Positions 1 to 6,686 of a stretch of DNA of 7,458 bases are shown here, piece by piece; within the stretch, counting starts at the first letter, position 1, and each line of letters begins with the position of its first letter. The notes beneath the pieces were generated by a model. That model saw nothing but the letters and a program-made list of their open reading frames with translations. It ran no database searches and was not told where the DNA came from. The translations under genes and the position numbers were made by a program. This stretch comes from Bacteroidota bacterium (GTDB lineage: Bacteria > Bacteroidota > Bacteroidia > Bacteroidales > Bacteroidaceae): NCBI GenBank assembly GCA_023458215.1, contig JAEXAJ010000143.1, forward strand, positions 1 through 7,458, written 5' to 3'.

Positions 1-13
1 TACTGTCTGCCAT
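1..13 (-). CDS. 5' end of a leftward gene (four codons only)
   Basis: On the minus strand an ATG at 13-11 opens a frame reading M-A-D-S before the window ends. It is preceded by an AT-rich leader of about 55 bases and a TATATTTG box (81-74) that fits the Bacteroidetes -7 consensus, which makes a real gene start plausible. Four residues give no clue to function. No clear Shine-Dalgarno sequence is visible, which is common in Bacteroides. The call could be a chance ATG. Confidence 0.3.
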
Positions 14-73
14 AGTTTATTATAAAATTAGAATATGATGAATAATGTATTCACTTTGTCGTTAAGAGACTTG

Positions 74-81
74 CAAATATA
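74..81 (-). promoter_or_regulatory. Possible -7 box for the leftward edge gene
   Basis: Read on the minus strand the bases are TATATTTG, a full match to TAnnTTTG. At the expected distance upstream (about 97-105) there is no TTTG, only weak TTAG/TCTT-like sequence, so the -33 half is poor. Initiation near base 67 would leave a leader of about 54 bases before the ATG at 13. Confidence 0.35.
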
Positions 82-173
82 CAGAATAACTTAAAACTAA
101 AAGATTTTTTAGGGAAAAATTGCATGCTTAAGTGACTTCGTGATAAACATACTACTTTTTATCTTGGTTTTCC

Positions 174-204
174 TTTGCCACCTGACTATGATTGACTACT
201 TTTG
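174..204 (+). promoter_or_regulatory. Promoter of the AspT/YidE-type transporter gene
   Basis: A -33 element TTTG (174-177) and a -7 element TACTTTTG (197-204) are separated by 19 bases. This matches the Bacteroides primary-sigma consensus TTTG, 19-21 bases, TAnnTTTG. Transcription would start near 210, giving a leader of about 40 bases. A short purine-rich AAAGG (241-245) sits five bases before the ATG at 251. No operator-like palindrome was found around the promoter. Confidence 0.8.
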
Positions 205-250
205 CACGAAATTTCTGAAAAATAAATAAAAAATCACACAAAAGGTAACT

Positions 251-1915
251 ATGGATTGGTTAGAAGCTTTGTTATGGGACCCTGCTTCCGTAGCCCATAT
301 CGTTTGCTTATATGCATTCGTTATTTCGGTGGGCGTGTTGTTGGGTAAGATTAAAATTTTCGGAATATCCTTAGGAGTCACATTTGTACTCTTTACTGGT
401 ATTCTGATGGGACATTTCGGTTTTACAGGTGAAACACACATTCTGCATTTCATCCGCGAATTCGGATTAATTCTTTTTGTTTTCTGTATTGGTCTACAGG
501 TTGGACCTTCGTTTTTCTCATCATTCAAGAAAGGGGGAATGAGGCTTAATCTATTGGCTGTTGGTATTGTAATATTGAACATTGCCGTAGCATTAGGCAT
601 TTACTTTATTGCCAACGGACGTATTGAATTGCCGATGATGGTAGGAATTCTTTATGGTGCCGTCACCAATACTCCGGGTCTTGGAGCCGCACAAGAGGCG
701 TTGAATCAGCTCAGCTATTCGGGACAGCCTATTGCACTGGGATATGCTTGTGCTTATCCGTTGGGAGTTGTAGGAATTATTGGCTCCATCATTGCTATCC
801 GTTATATTTTCCGGGTTAACTTTGCAAAAGAAGAAGAAGAGCTCAAAAACCAGGGAGGTGACATGAAACACCAACCGCACATGCTTACATTGGAAGTGCG
901 CAACGAATCAATTGCAGGAAAGAGACTTCTCCAAATAAAAGAATTCTTAGGACGGTCGTTTGTTTGCTCACGCATCTGCCATGAAGGGCACGTAAGCATC
1001 CCGAACCACGAAACAGAATTCCATATTGGCGACCAGGTATTCATCGTCTGCTCCGAAGAAGATGCAGAAGCGGTTATCGCTTTCATCGGAAAAGAAGTTC
1101 AAGTAGATTGGGAAAAGCAAGACATGCCAATGGTATCACGTCGCATTCTGGTTACCAAACCGGAAATCAACGGAAAGAAACTTGGCGACATGCACTTCCG
1201 CAGTTTGTTTGGGGTGAATGTTACGCGTATAAACCGTTCCGGTATGGACTTGTTTGCCGATCCTAATTTGGTATTGCAAGTAGGTGACCGTGTAATGGTA
1301 GTAGGTCAACAAGATGCTATCGAACGTGTAACCAATGTGCTGGGTAATCAATTAAAACGTCTGGATCATCCCAATATCGCAACTATCTTTATTGGTATAT
1401 TCCTGGGTATCTTGATAGGTAGCCTTCCGTTTGCATTCCCCGGCATGCCTACTCCCGTGAAATTGGGTTTAGCCGGCGGACCATTGGTAGTAGCTATTCT
1501 GATCGGTCGTTTCGGTCATAAATTGGGACTGGTAACTTATACCACAATGAGTGCTAATCTGATGCTACGCGAAATAGGTATTGTTCTCTTCCTTGCCAGT
1601 GTAGGTATTGAAGCGGGGCAACACTTCGTACAAACGGTAGTCGAAGGTGACGGATTATTGTATGTGGGGTATGGCTTTTTAATCACCGTTCTTCCACTGC
1701 TGATTATCGGTACTATTGGCCGCTTATATTTTAAGGTGAATTATTTCACTCTGATGGGTTTGATTGCCGGTAGTAATACAGACCCTCCCGCATTGGCTTA
1801 TGCTAATCAGGTATCGGGCAATGACGCACCGTCGGTAGGCTATTCTACAGTTTATCCGTTAACGATGTTCTTGCGTATATTAGCAGGGCAGATGATATTA
1901 CTAACGATGATGTAG
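251..1915 (+). CDS. AspT/YidE/YbjL-type transporter with two central TrkA-C domains
   Basis: This 554-residue inner-membrane protein has the layout of the aspartate:alanine exchanger (AspT) family. A membrane half (about 15-187) and a second membrane half (about 374-554) flank two soluble TrkA-C/RCK_C domains (about 208-283 and 293-368). The halves are visibly homologous. [15 protein letters not shown] (71-85) pairs with [15 protein letters not shown] (442-456). The family signature [13 protein letters not shown] (136-148) pairs with [15 protein letters not shown] (506-520). [12 protein letters not shown] (164-175) pairs with [11 protein letters not shown] (530-540). The length is normal for the family and the frame is intact. 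ATG 251 is chosen because it lies 46 bases after a strong -7 box and begins just before the first helix. AspT itself swaps aspartate for alanine, but most YidE/YbjL relatives have unknown substrates, so none is assigned. The TrkA-C domains suggest gating by a small cytosolic ligand (inference). The gene appears monocistronic and ends just before a hairpin. Confidence 0.9.
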   Translation: MDWLEALLWDPASVAHIVCLYAFVISVGVLLGKIKIFGISLGVTFVLFTGILMGHFGFTGETHILHFIREFGLILFVFCIGLQVGPSFFSSFKKGGMRLNLLAVGIVILNIAVALGIYFIANGRIELPMMVGILYGAVTNTPGLGAAQEALNQLSYSGQPIALGYACAYPLGVVGIIGSIIAIRYIFRVNFAKEEEELKNQGGDMKHQPHMLTLEVRNESIAGKRLLQIKEFLGRSFVCSRICHEGHVSIPNHETEFHIGDQVFIVCSEEDAEAVIAFIGKEVQVDWEKQDMPMVSRRILVTKPEINGKKLGDMHFRSLFGVNVTRINRSGMDLFADPNLVLQVGDRVMVVGQQDAIERVTNVLGNQLKRLDHPNIATIFIGIFLGILIGSLPFAFPGMPTPVKLGLAGGPLVVAILIGRFGHKLGLVTYTTMSANLMLREIGIVLFLASVGIEAGQHFVQTVVEGDGLLYVGYGFLITVLPLLIIGTIGRLYFKVNYFTLMGLIAGSNTDPPALAYANQVSGNDAPSVGYSTVYPLTMFLRILAGQMILLTMM

Positions 1916-1935
1916 AAAAGATTTACGAGAAGACC

Positions 1936-1995
1936 AGGAGACGAGTGAACAAGGGCTGGGCTATGGTTGCCAAAACCTTTGTTCACTCGTCTTCT
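1936..1995. terminator. Long hairpin in the convergent junction, probable terminator
   Basis: Arms at 1936-1955 and 1976-1995 pair over about 20 positions around a 20-base loop. The core is a perfect 14-bp match, AGACGAGTGAACAA (1939-1952) with TTGTTCACTCGTCT (1979-1992), extended on both sides by pairs that include a few G-U. It begins 20 bases after the transporter stop codon and also lies downstream of the leftward pump operon, so it could stop transcription from both sides. The bases after the right arm are only modestly T-rich (TGTTTGTCC), and no T-run follows on the minus strand. Termination strength is therefore uncertain. Confidence 0.65.
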
Positions 1996-2006
1996 TGTTT
2001 GTCCTC

Positions 2007-2123
2007 CTACTCCTTTCTTAGATTTGTTTTTAGAAACTCCATTGGGGATACCCCGAACTGCATTTGAAAGCATTTCGCAAAGTAGGACGGAGAAGAGAGT
2101 CCAACTCGGAAACAGATGTCGCG
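2007..2123 (-). pseudogene. C-terminal remnant of an AraC-family transcription regulator
   Basis: Directly after the TAG stop of the MFS gene, the same minus-strand frame continues for 38 codons before a second TAG (2009-2007). It reads RDICFRVGLSSPSYFAKCFQ, then MQFGVSPMEFLKTNLRKE. This is the second helix-turn-helix and tail of an AraC/XylS regulator: the pattern xEIAxxVGFxSxSYFxxxFKKxxGxxPxxF is reproduced position by position. The dimerisation domain and first helix-turn-helix are missing. In an intact gene they would lie to the right, where the MFS gene now is. There is no plausible start codon and no room for the rest of the protein, so this is a gene fragment. The piece has no internal stop or frameshift, which suggests recent truncation. 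Stop-codon readthrough giving an MFS-AraC tail is formally possible but unlikely. Confidence 0.8.
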
Positions 2124-3719
2124 CTACACCATATCGTCGCCCGTCTTCACAACCGCTACTTTTATAGTTTTATGGAATGGAATGAAGCAGCAAATCACTG
2201 CAATAATCAGTGCAACTATCAATACATAACCTAAGATTTCCTTAATACCCAACAAAAGAGCTTGCTGCTGAAGAACAGAATAAAGGTTATTGGTAGCTAT
2301 CTGACTTGCCTCGCTGAATTCATGCCCTTGAGAGATGGCGCTTTTCAAAGCCTGGTTATATCGCTCCGCAGCAAGAGGAGTAGTCATAGAAATATTCTCG
2401 GAAAGGATATTCATGTTCTTCATCTGAAGATGATAGAGCATATTACTAAAAAAAGAAGAACCTATCACCGGAGCAAGTACCGAACGGAAAGAAATCAAAA
2501 AGAAAGCATTAGATAACATCAGCTTCGGGTCGAGGTCTTCGACCACATAGACACCGAAAGCTATGAACAACGTCAGCATACCCAATCCACGAAAGAACAT
2601 AGGCAGATAAAGCATTTCGTAAGTGCTGTATGGGGTAACTCCGAAATAGAGAATGCCCAGATAGATGACATAACACATCATTCCTCCCGAAATGAGAAAC
2701 CGGAACCGCCACCGCTGCCAGCGAAACCACCAGAAGCAAATGATAGCCCCTACAATAAAGCCCGGCAACAGAAAAAGATTCAATGCATTGGCATGCACGC
2801 TATCTATGCGGATAATAGTATTTATATAGTTGGTAACCAGCGTACTGGTAGCCGAAAGAAACATCACCAATATCATGAAGAAGTAGCCAATCACCGATTT
2901 ATGATGTTTCATCGGTTTCAGGCTGATATAAGGTTTCTCCGACGTCTTCTGCCTGTATAGGAAAAGGTAAATAAGGATAGGCGTAGCCACTACATAAATT
3001 ACAATCTTTGGCGACGCAAACCAATCCAATGTTTTACCATATGTAAAAACGTAGATACTGAACAGCAATGCACTTGCTATAAGCAAGATACTTCTCCAGT
3101 CAATATCCCGGTAAGGAAAACTGATAGGTCGCTTGGCATACCGGAAGAATAACAGTATGAATATCATGGCTACCAGCATCAGCAGTATGGTAAAGTAATA
3201 CATGTATTGCCATTGGTAATAATAAGCCAGTTGCGCCGTTATTGCCAGAGATATCTGTCCGCCGGAGAAGACTATCGGATAAAAATAAGCATAGAATTCG
3301 CTACGTACATTCATCGGACTAAACAGTGGCTTTATCAGAATGATAAATTCAAGCATGATAAACGCTTTGAGGAAACCGATAAAGAAACTGCACACAATAA
3401 TGATATCTATATTTCCGGTATGGGCACACCACAGACCGAAGAGAATCTGGAGAAACAAGTCGGTCAGCAACAAGGTCTTCGGAGTTACCACTGCAAGCAC
3501 TTTGGGCACAATTGGGTAGGCAACCGCCATGCCGACAGAAGCGGCATAATATCCCATCGTGATGTCTTCGCTTAAAATACCCAATGTATTGCTGACTTCG
3601 ACCATACTCCCCGTGTAAGCTCCATTCAACATGATGACGGGCAGCATCACTACAAACATAGTAACAACACCCAGCCATTGCGGAACCCAGGGACGAGTAG
3701 GAAGATTCAGTATCACCAC
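2124..3719 (-). CDS. EmrB-type MFS drug efflux pump (DHA2-like, 14 helices)
   Basis: This 531-residue inner-membrane protein is the likely transport engine of the tripartite pump, driven by proton exchange as in other MFS exporters (family knowledge). About 14 hydrophobic segments are visible, starting near 15-35 and ending near 494-515. A polar stretch at about 430-485, just before the last helix, matches the periplasmic loop of EmrB proteins. YGKTLDWFASPKI (227-239) resembles the EmrB G-x-x-x-DWF-x-S-P segment. It is a divergent member: the TM1 motif is MLNGAYTGSMVEVSNTLG (30-47) without the usual LDxTIVN aspartate, and the loop after TM2 (VPKVLAVVTPKT, 71-82) lacks the canonical GxxxDRxGR. 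The frame has no upstream ATG. It opens with two adjacent GTG codons (3719, 3716), and the next in-frame ATG (3659) would cut into the conserved-looking N-terminus, so a GTG start is preferred. No Shine-Dalgarno is evident. The gene lies 40 bases after the adaptor gene. Its last residues abut the AraC remnant. Confidence 0.85.
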   Translation of the reverse strand: MVILNLPTRPWVPQWLGVVTMFVVMLPVIMLNGAYTGSMVEVSNTLGILSEDITMGYYAASVGMAVAYPIVPKVLAVVTPKTLLLTDLFLQILFGLWCAHTGNIDIIIVCSFFIGFLKAFIMLEFIILIKPLFSPMNVRSEFYAYFYPIVFSGGQISLAITAQLAYYYQWQYMYYFTILLMLVAMIFILLFFRYAKRPISFPYRDIDWRSILLIASALLFSIYVFTYGKTLDWFASPKIVIYVVATPILIYLFLYRQKTSEKPYISLKPMKHHKSVIGYFFMILVMFLSATSTLVTNYINTIIRIDSVHANALNLFLLPGFIVGAIICFWWFRWQRWRFRFLISGGMMCYVIYLGILYFGVTPYSTYEMLYLPMFFRGLGMLTLFIAFGVYVVEDLDPKLMLSNAFFLISFRSVLAPVIGSSFFSNMLYHLQMKNMNILSENISMTTPLAAERYNQALKSAISQGHEFSEASQIATNNLYSVLQQQALLLGIKEILGYVLIVALIIAVICCFIPFHKTIKVAVVKTGDDMV

Positions 3720-3759
3720 GTACGTATCAATTTATATGCATCACTGTTATATATACATC

Positions 3760-4827
3760 TCAGTTTCTCAGTGCCTCGGTTTCTACCATCATACCGGCAC
3801 GCAGGCTCGCCATTTCTTCGGGAGAAGCGTCATTCAGTTCTATCCTCACGGGTATGCGTTGCTGCACTTTCACAAAGTTACCGGCAGAATTGTCGGTAGG
3901 AACCAGTGCATACTTTGAGCCTGTAGCTTCGGAGATGGCGGTTACTGTACCATTGAAAGTCTTCCCTTTGAATGCATCCACTTTGATGCGCACCTTTTGA
4001 CCAATAAAGATATGGGCGATCTGGGTTTCTTTATAGTTGGCAGTAATCCATTTGTCATTGCTCCTAATCAGGTAAGAGATGGTTTGTCCGCCTTGTACAA
4101 ATTGTCCCGGTTCGAGCGTGCGGCGTCCCATATAACCGTCGTATGGTGCAGTGACTACTGTATAAGAAAGATTCAGTCTAGCCATATCAAGGTCGGCTTC
4201 TTTGCGCAGAATATTGGCCTCTACACTGATCGATTTGTTATTCGTCTCCGAGAACTGAGATTTTGCAGCTTTCTTTTGCTCTAAAAGAGCCTGATAGCGG
4301 GCTTGGGTGGCTTCGTAACCTGCTTTGACCTGTTCATATTGCTGTTGGGAGACCGATTCTTCGGCCAGCAGATTGGCGTATCGTTTGTATTCCTGCTCCT
4401 GTTGCCACAGTTTGGCTTTGGTTTCGGCAATGTTGGCATCCTGGATAGCGATATTCACTGCAGAAGTATGGATGCCGGAATGAAGTACGTCTTTAGAACC
4501 TTGTGCGTCCATGAGGGCGGCTTCGGCATCTTTTACTTTAATCTGATATTCACGGTTGTCGAGAATAAGAAGGGTATCCCCGGCATGTACTTGCTGATGC
4601 TCGGTAAAACGTACCTCTTTGATATAGCCCGAAACACGGATATTGAGAGGAGCGATATACTGGTCGACCATAGCATCGTTGGTAATCTCGTAATTGAAAT
4701 AACGCCAAAAGTAGTTCACTGTCCATGTGATGCCGCTCAGTACAAGCAGGATGCAGACGGTATTCAGGGTTATGTTTCTTATTTTAAGCCTCTTCAGCTG
4801 TTGATGTTTTCTTTTCAGGCTTGTCAT
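3760..4827 (-). CDS. EmrA/HlyD-type periplasmic adaptor of the efflux pump
   Basis: This 355-residue membrane-fusion protein would bridge the MFS pump and the outer-membrane channel. Numbered from the ATG at 4827, it has a basic cytoplasmic start and one anchoring helix at about 20-40. The EmrA/HlyD entry motif NDAMVDQYIAPLNIRVSGYI (50-69) follows, with the first lipoyl half to about 95. A long alpha-helical coiled-coil hairpin (about 97-222, rich in A, E, Q, K) comes next. The second lipoyl half then reads YTVVTAPYDGYMGRRTLEPG (222-241), followed by a beta-barrel region (about 258-350). The length is close to that of EmrA. A TTG six bases further upstream (4833) could add two residues, but the ATG is preferred. 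The start lies 18 bases after the stop of the TolC-like gene, as expected for co-transcription. No good Shine-Dalgarno is visible. It was not assigned to RND-type adaptors because a single N-terminal helix replaces a lipoprotein signal and the partner is an MFS protein. Confidence 0.9.
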   Translation of the reverse strand: MTSLKRKHQQLKRLKIRNITLNTVCILLVLSGITWTVNYFWRYFNYEITNDAMVDQYIAPLNIRVSGYIKEVRFTEHQQVHAGDTLLILDNREYQIKVKDAEAALMDAQGSKDVLHSGIHTSAVNIAIQDANIAETKAKLWQQEQEYKRYANLLAEESVSQQQYEQVKAGYEATQARYQALLEQKKAAKSQFSETNNKSISVEANILRKEADLDMARLNLSYTVVTAPYDGYMGRRTLEPGQFVQGGQTISYLIRSNDKWITANYKETQIAHIFIGQKVRIKVDAFKGKTFNGTVTAISEATGSKYALVPTDNSAGNFVKVQQRIPVRIELNDASPEEMASLRAGMMVETEALRN

Positions 4828-4845
4828 ATTCAATGAATAATTAAG

Positions 4846-6171
4846 TTATAGATTACCACAGGCACGCTGTAGTTCGTAATAAGTATAAATGGTCTGAGTG
4901 CGGGCAACAGTGAGTTGCAGTTCGGCAGTCAGCCGAACGCTACTGGCATCCAGCAGATCGGTCAGAATAGAGAGTTGATTAAGATAACGGTTCTGAACAA
5001 TCCGGTAATTCTCCTCGGCTTGCTTCACGGAGAGTTTCAAGGCTTCCACCCTATCCAATGCTTCGCGATGGCGGGTGTAGGCAGCTTTTACTTGAATGCG
5101 GATATCCTGCATCAATTGTTCTTCGGCAGTCCGTCGGAGTTGCACTACCTGTTTGGCCTCGTGCATGCGATGCTTGTTCTGATAGAGAGAAGACAAGTTA
5201 TAGGAAAGGCTTAAGGCAACATTCCAATTATTATTATACATATCAGCCAAGGTAGTACTAAGAGGACGGGCAAGAGTATTTCCGGCACGTAATAATAGAT
5301 TAGGCAGATAACTGGCTCTCACCAGTTTAATATCGTTTTGAGCAAGCTGGATGTTCTTGCGGGCTATCTGCATACCGGGATAGTTTTCATAAGCCAGTTG
5401 CACGTAGGTTTCATAATCCTGCATGCCGATGGCTTTTGATAATAAGCTGGTATCGGGAGCAATCTGCAGTGACTCGTCCAGCCCGAGAAGGATATCCAAT
5501 TGCTGCGAAGTAAGAACAATGCTATTATCCGCTTCCTGATAGGCAAGGCGGTCATTGGTCAGTTGCAGTTCGCTGCGCAGTTCATCGTTTCGGGTAAGCA
5601 GACCTTCTGACTTCATGCGGGAGATGTCTTTCAGCCGTCGTTCCGATTCTTCGATATTACGTGCCAAGACTTCCCTCTGTTTATAATAGCTGAACAGGTT
5701 CATGTATTGTTGCAGCAAGACGAGCTTAATTTCTGCTTCGTCGTTCGTTGTATGAAGCAGGGTTATCTGCCTTTGTATGTCTGCTTTGCGGATGTTGTAT
5801 TGTATCTTGCCTCCCTGATAAAGTGGTTGCGTCAGTTCAATGTTATAATTTTGCGAATAGTTCGGTGTTTCCGGCCGGATAGGATGAGACAACCCACGCT
5901 GAAACACAACGGGTTGCCCGATAACACCTGCCGTTGCACCAATCTGCACGTTGGGCAGACGAGCGGTAGATGCAGTCTTTTGCTGGTCTTCGGAGATGAC
6001 TTCCTGTATACGAGCGGCTTTTAGTTGAAGGCTGTTTTCAGTTCCCAGCCTGAACAACTCTTCTACCGGAAGTACACGAACCTGCGATTGCGCGACTATC
6101 TTCAGGGAGCTTGCCAACAACACAACTCCTAAAAGAAGTCTGTAACGGTTATAGTTGATTGAATATTTCAT
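4846..6171 (-). CDS. TolC-type outer-membrane efflux channel (OEP family)
   Basis: This 441-residue protein should be the trimeric outer-membrane exit duct of the pump. It starts with a basic segment and a hydrophobic stretch, LLLGVVLLASSLKIVAQ (12-28), typical of a type I signal peptide, with probable cleavage after Q28 and no lipobox cysteine. Two OEP repeats follow. In the first, strand motif IELTQPLYQGGKI (111-123) is followed by long helices with EGLLTRNDELRSELQLT (189-205). In the second, SYNLSSLYQNKHRMHEAKQ (about 321-339) is followed by helices ending in NQLSILTDLLDASSVRLTAE near the C-terminus. The ATG at 6171 is supported by AAGGAGG five bases upstream, one of the best Shine-Dalgarno sequences in the window. 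The start overlaps the end of marR by 23 bases in another frame, which implies translational coupling. The first structural gene of the operon thus encodes the channel, a common order in Bacteroidetes pumps. Confidence 0.92.
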   Translation of the reverse strand: MKYSINYNRYRLLLGVVLLASSLKIVAQSQVRVLPVEELFRLGTENSLQLKAARIQEVISEDQQKTASTARLPNVQIGATAGVIGQPVVFQRGLSHPIRPETPNYSQNYNIELTQPLYQGGKIQYNIRKADIQRQITLLHTTNDEAEIKLVLLQQYMNLFSYYKQREVLARNIEESERRLKDISRMKSEGLLTRNDELRSELQLTNDRLAYQEADNSIVLTSQQLDILLGLDESLQIAPDTSLLSKAIGMQDYETYVQLAYENYPGMQIARKNIQLAQNDIKLVRASYLPNLLLRAGNTLARPLSTTLADMYNNNWNVALSLSYNLSSLYQNKHRMHEAKQVVQLRRTAEEQLMQDIRIQVKAAYTRHREALDRVEALKLSVKQAEENYRIVQNRYLNQLSILTDLLDASSVRLTAELQLTVARTQTIYTYYELQRACGNL

Positions 6172-6589
6172 CCAACCTCCTTAATTTTAGAACGCTTTCA
6201 TTAATCTCATCAATTCCCATAATGGTACCTGCCTGCGTGTACACATCGTAAATCAACGGACGGACCCGAGCGCTGATTTCTTCTCCTTCGGCAGTTAGAT
6301 ATACCAAACGGTTGCGGCGATCGGCAGGGTCTTCACGACGTACGATCCATCCTTTCTTTTCGAGATTACCCATCAGATTAGTCAAACATGCTTTATCCTT
6401 TGCCGTCTTTTCTGCCAGAAACTGCTGGCTGATACCTTGTTCGTACCAAAGGGTGCTCATTATCTGGAGCATCTCAAAAGTCATGTCAATATTGTTTCGC
6501 TTCAATACCCGCTGCAAGGCTTGTCGAAAGGACATGCGAGTTTTCAGTAATTGCAGCATCAATTCACGGGCGGGTTCGTAATTTCCCAT
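6149..6589 (-). CDS. MarR-family transcription regulator of the efflux operon
   Basis: This 146-residue winged-helix protein is the likely local repressor. The winged-helix domain spans about 35-103. It has a helix-turn-helix GISQQFLAEKTAKDKACLTN (52-71), then LMGNLEKKGWIVRREDPADR (72-91), and the wing with the MarR-typical DPADRRNRLVYLT (87-99). Flanking helices (1-30, 105-146) would form the dimer interface. The frame is open up to a TTG at 6616, but that codon is part of the -7 promoter box and would precede transcription start. ATG 6589 has an AAGGAG Shine-Dalgarno just upstream (6594-6599), so it is the start. The gene is first in the operon and overlaps the TolC-like gene by 23 bases. 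A perfect palindrome upstream is its probable binding site. By analogy with EmrR/MarR it would release DNA on binding a toxic compound; the ligand is unknown. Confidence 0.92.
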   Translation of the reverse strand: MGNYEPARELMLQLLKTRMSFRQALQRVLKRNNIDMTFEMLQIMSTLWYEQGISQQFLAEKTAKDKACLTNLMGNLEKKGWIVRREDPADRRNRLVYLTAEGEEISARVRPLIYDVYTQAGTIMGIDEINESVLKLRRLDEIFNQL

Positions 6590-6593
6590 AAGT

Positions 6594-6599
6594 CTCCTT
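6594..6599 (-). promoter_or_regulatory. Ribosome binding site that fixes the marR start
   Basis: The minus strand reads AAGGAG, then ACTT, then the ATG at 6589. This spacing favours that ATG over the upstream in-frame TTG at 6616, which lies inside the promoter. Confidence 0.7.
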
Positions 6600-6613
6600 T
6601 TCTTTTTCGGGTG

Positions 6614-6645
6614 CAAAGGTAGATATTTGCCCGTAATTAGTCAAA
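6614..6645 (-). promoter_or_regulatory. Promoter of the marR-tolC-emrA-emrB operon
   Basis: On the minus strand TTTG (6645-6642) and TACCTTTG (6621-6614) are separated by 20 bases, an exact fit to the Bacteroides TTTG / TAnnTTTG consensus. Transcription would begin near 6607, leaving a leader of roughly 20 bases with the AAGGAG site. The -33 box lies inside the right half (in reading direction) of the adjacent palindrome, so a protein bound there would block sigma contact. Confidence 0.82.
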
Positions 6646-6659
6646 CGTTTGACTAATTA
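6634..6659. promoter_or_regulatory. Perfect 26-bp palindrome, probable MarR operator
   Basis: The half site is TAATTAGTCAAAC (6634-6646), and its exact reverse complement GTTTGACTAATTA occupies 6647-6659 with no spacer. Uninterrupted AT-rich palindromes of this size next to a marR gene are typical MarR-dimer operators (family knowledge). It contains the -33 TTTG of the operon promoter. The same half site was not noticed elsewhere in the window, so control appears limited to this promoter. That this MarR binds here is inferred from position and symmetry. Confidence 0.78.
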
Positions 6660-6686
6660 TTATAAAGCGAATTAAGCAACAAAGTG

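Noticed and set aside
1852..2073. 73-codon minus-strand frame across the convergent junction
   Set aside because: It runs through the AraC remnant in the wrong frame and then antisense to the transporter end; the AraC-like reading is in another frame.
3207..3575. 122-codon open frame on the plus strand
   Set aside because: It is antisense to the well-supported MFS pump, has an unlikely composition and no upstream signals.
2007..3719. Deliberate readthrough making an MFS-AraC fusion
   Set aside because: The frame is continuous apart from TAG, but a lone second helix-turn-helix on the cytoplasmic tail of a pump has no known role and no recoding signal is visible.
4303..4836. 177-codon open frame on the plus strand
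   Set aside because: It lies entirely antisense to the adaptor gene, whose domain order is clear. It has no recognisable motif and is best explained as a shadow frame of the coiled-coil-rich sequence.
6590..6616. Longer marR product starting at TTG 6616
   Set aside because: The TTG is part of the -7 box TACCTTTG and lies upstream of the predicted transcription start. ATG 6589 has a good Shine-Dalgarno.
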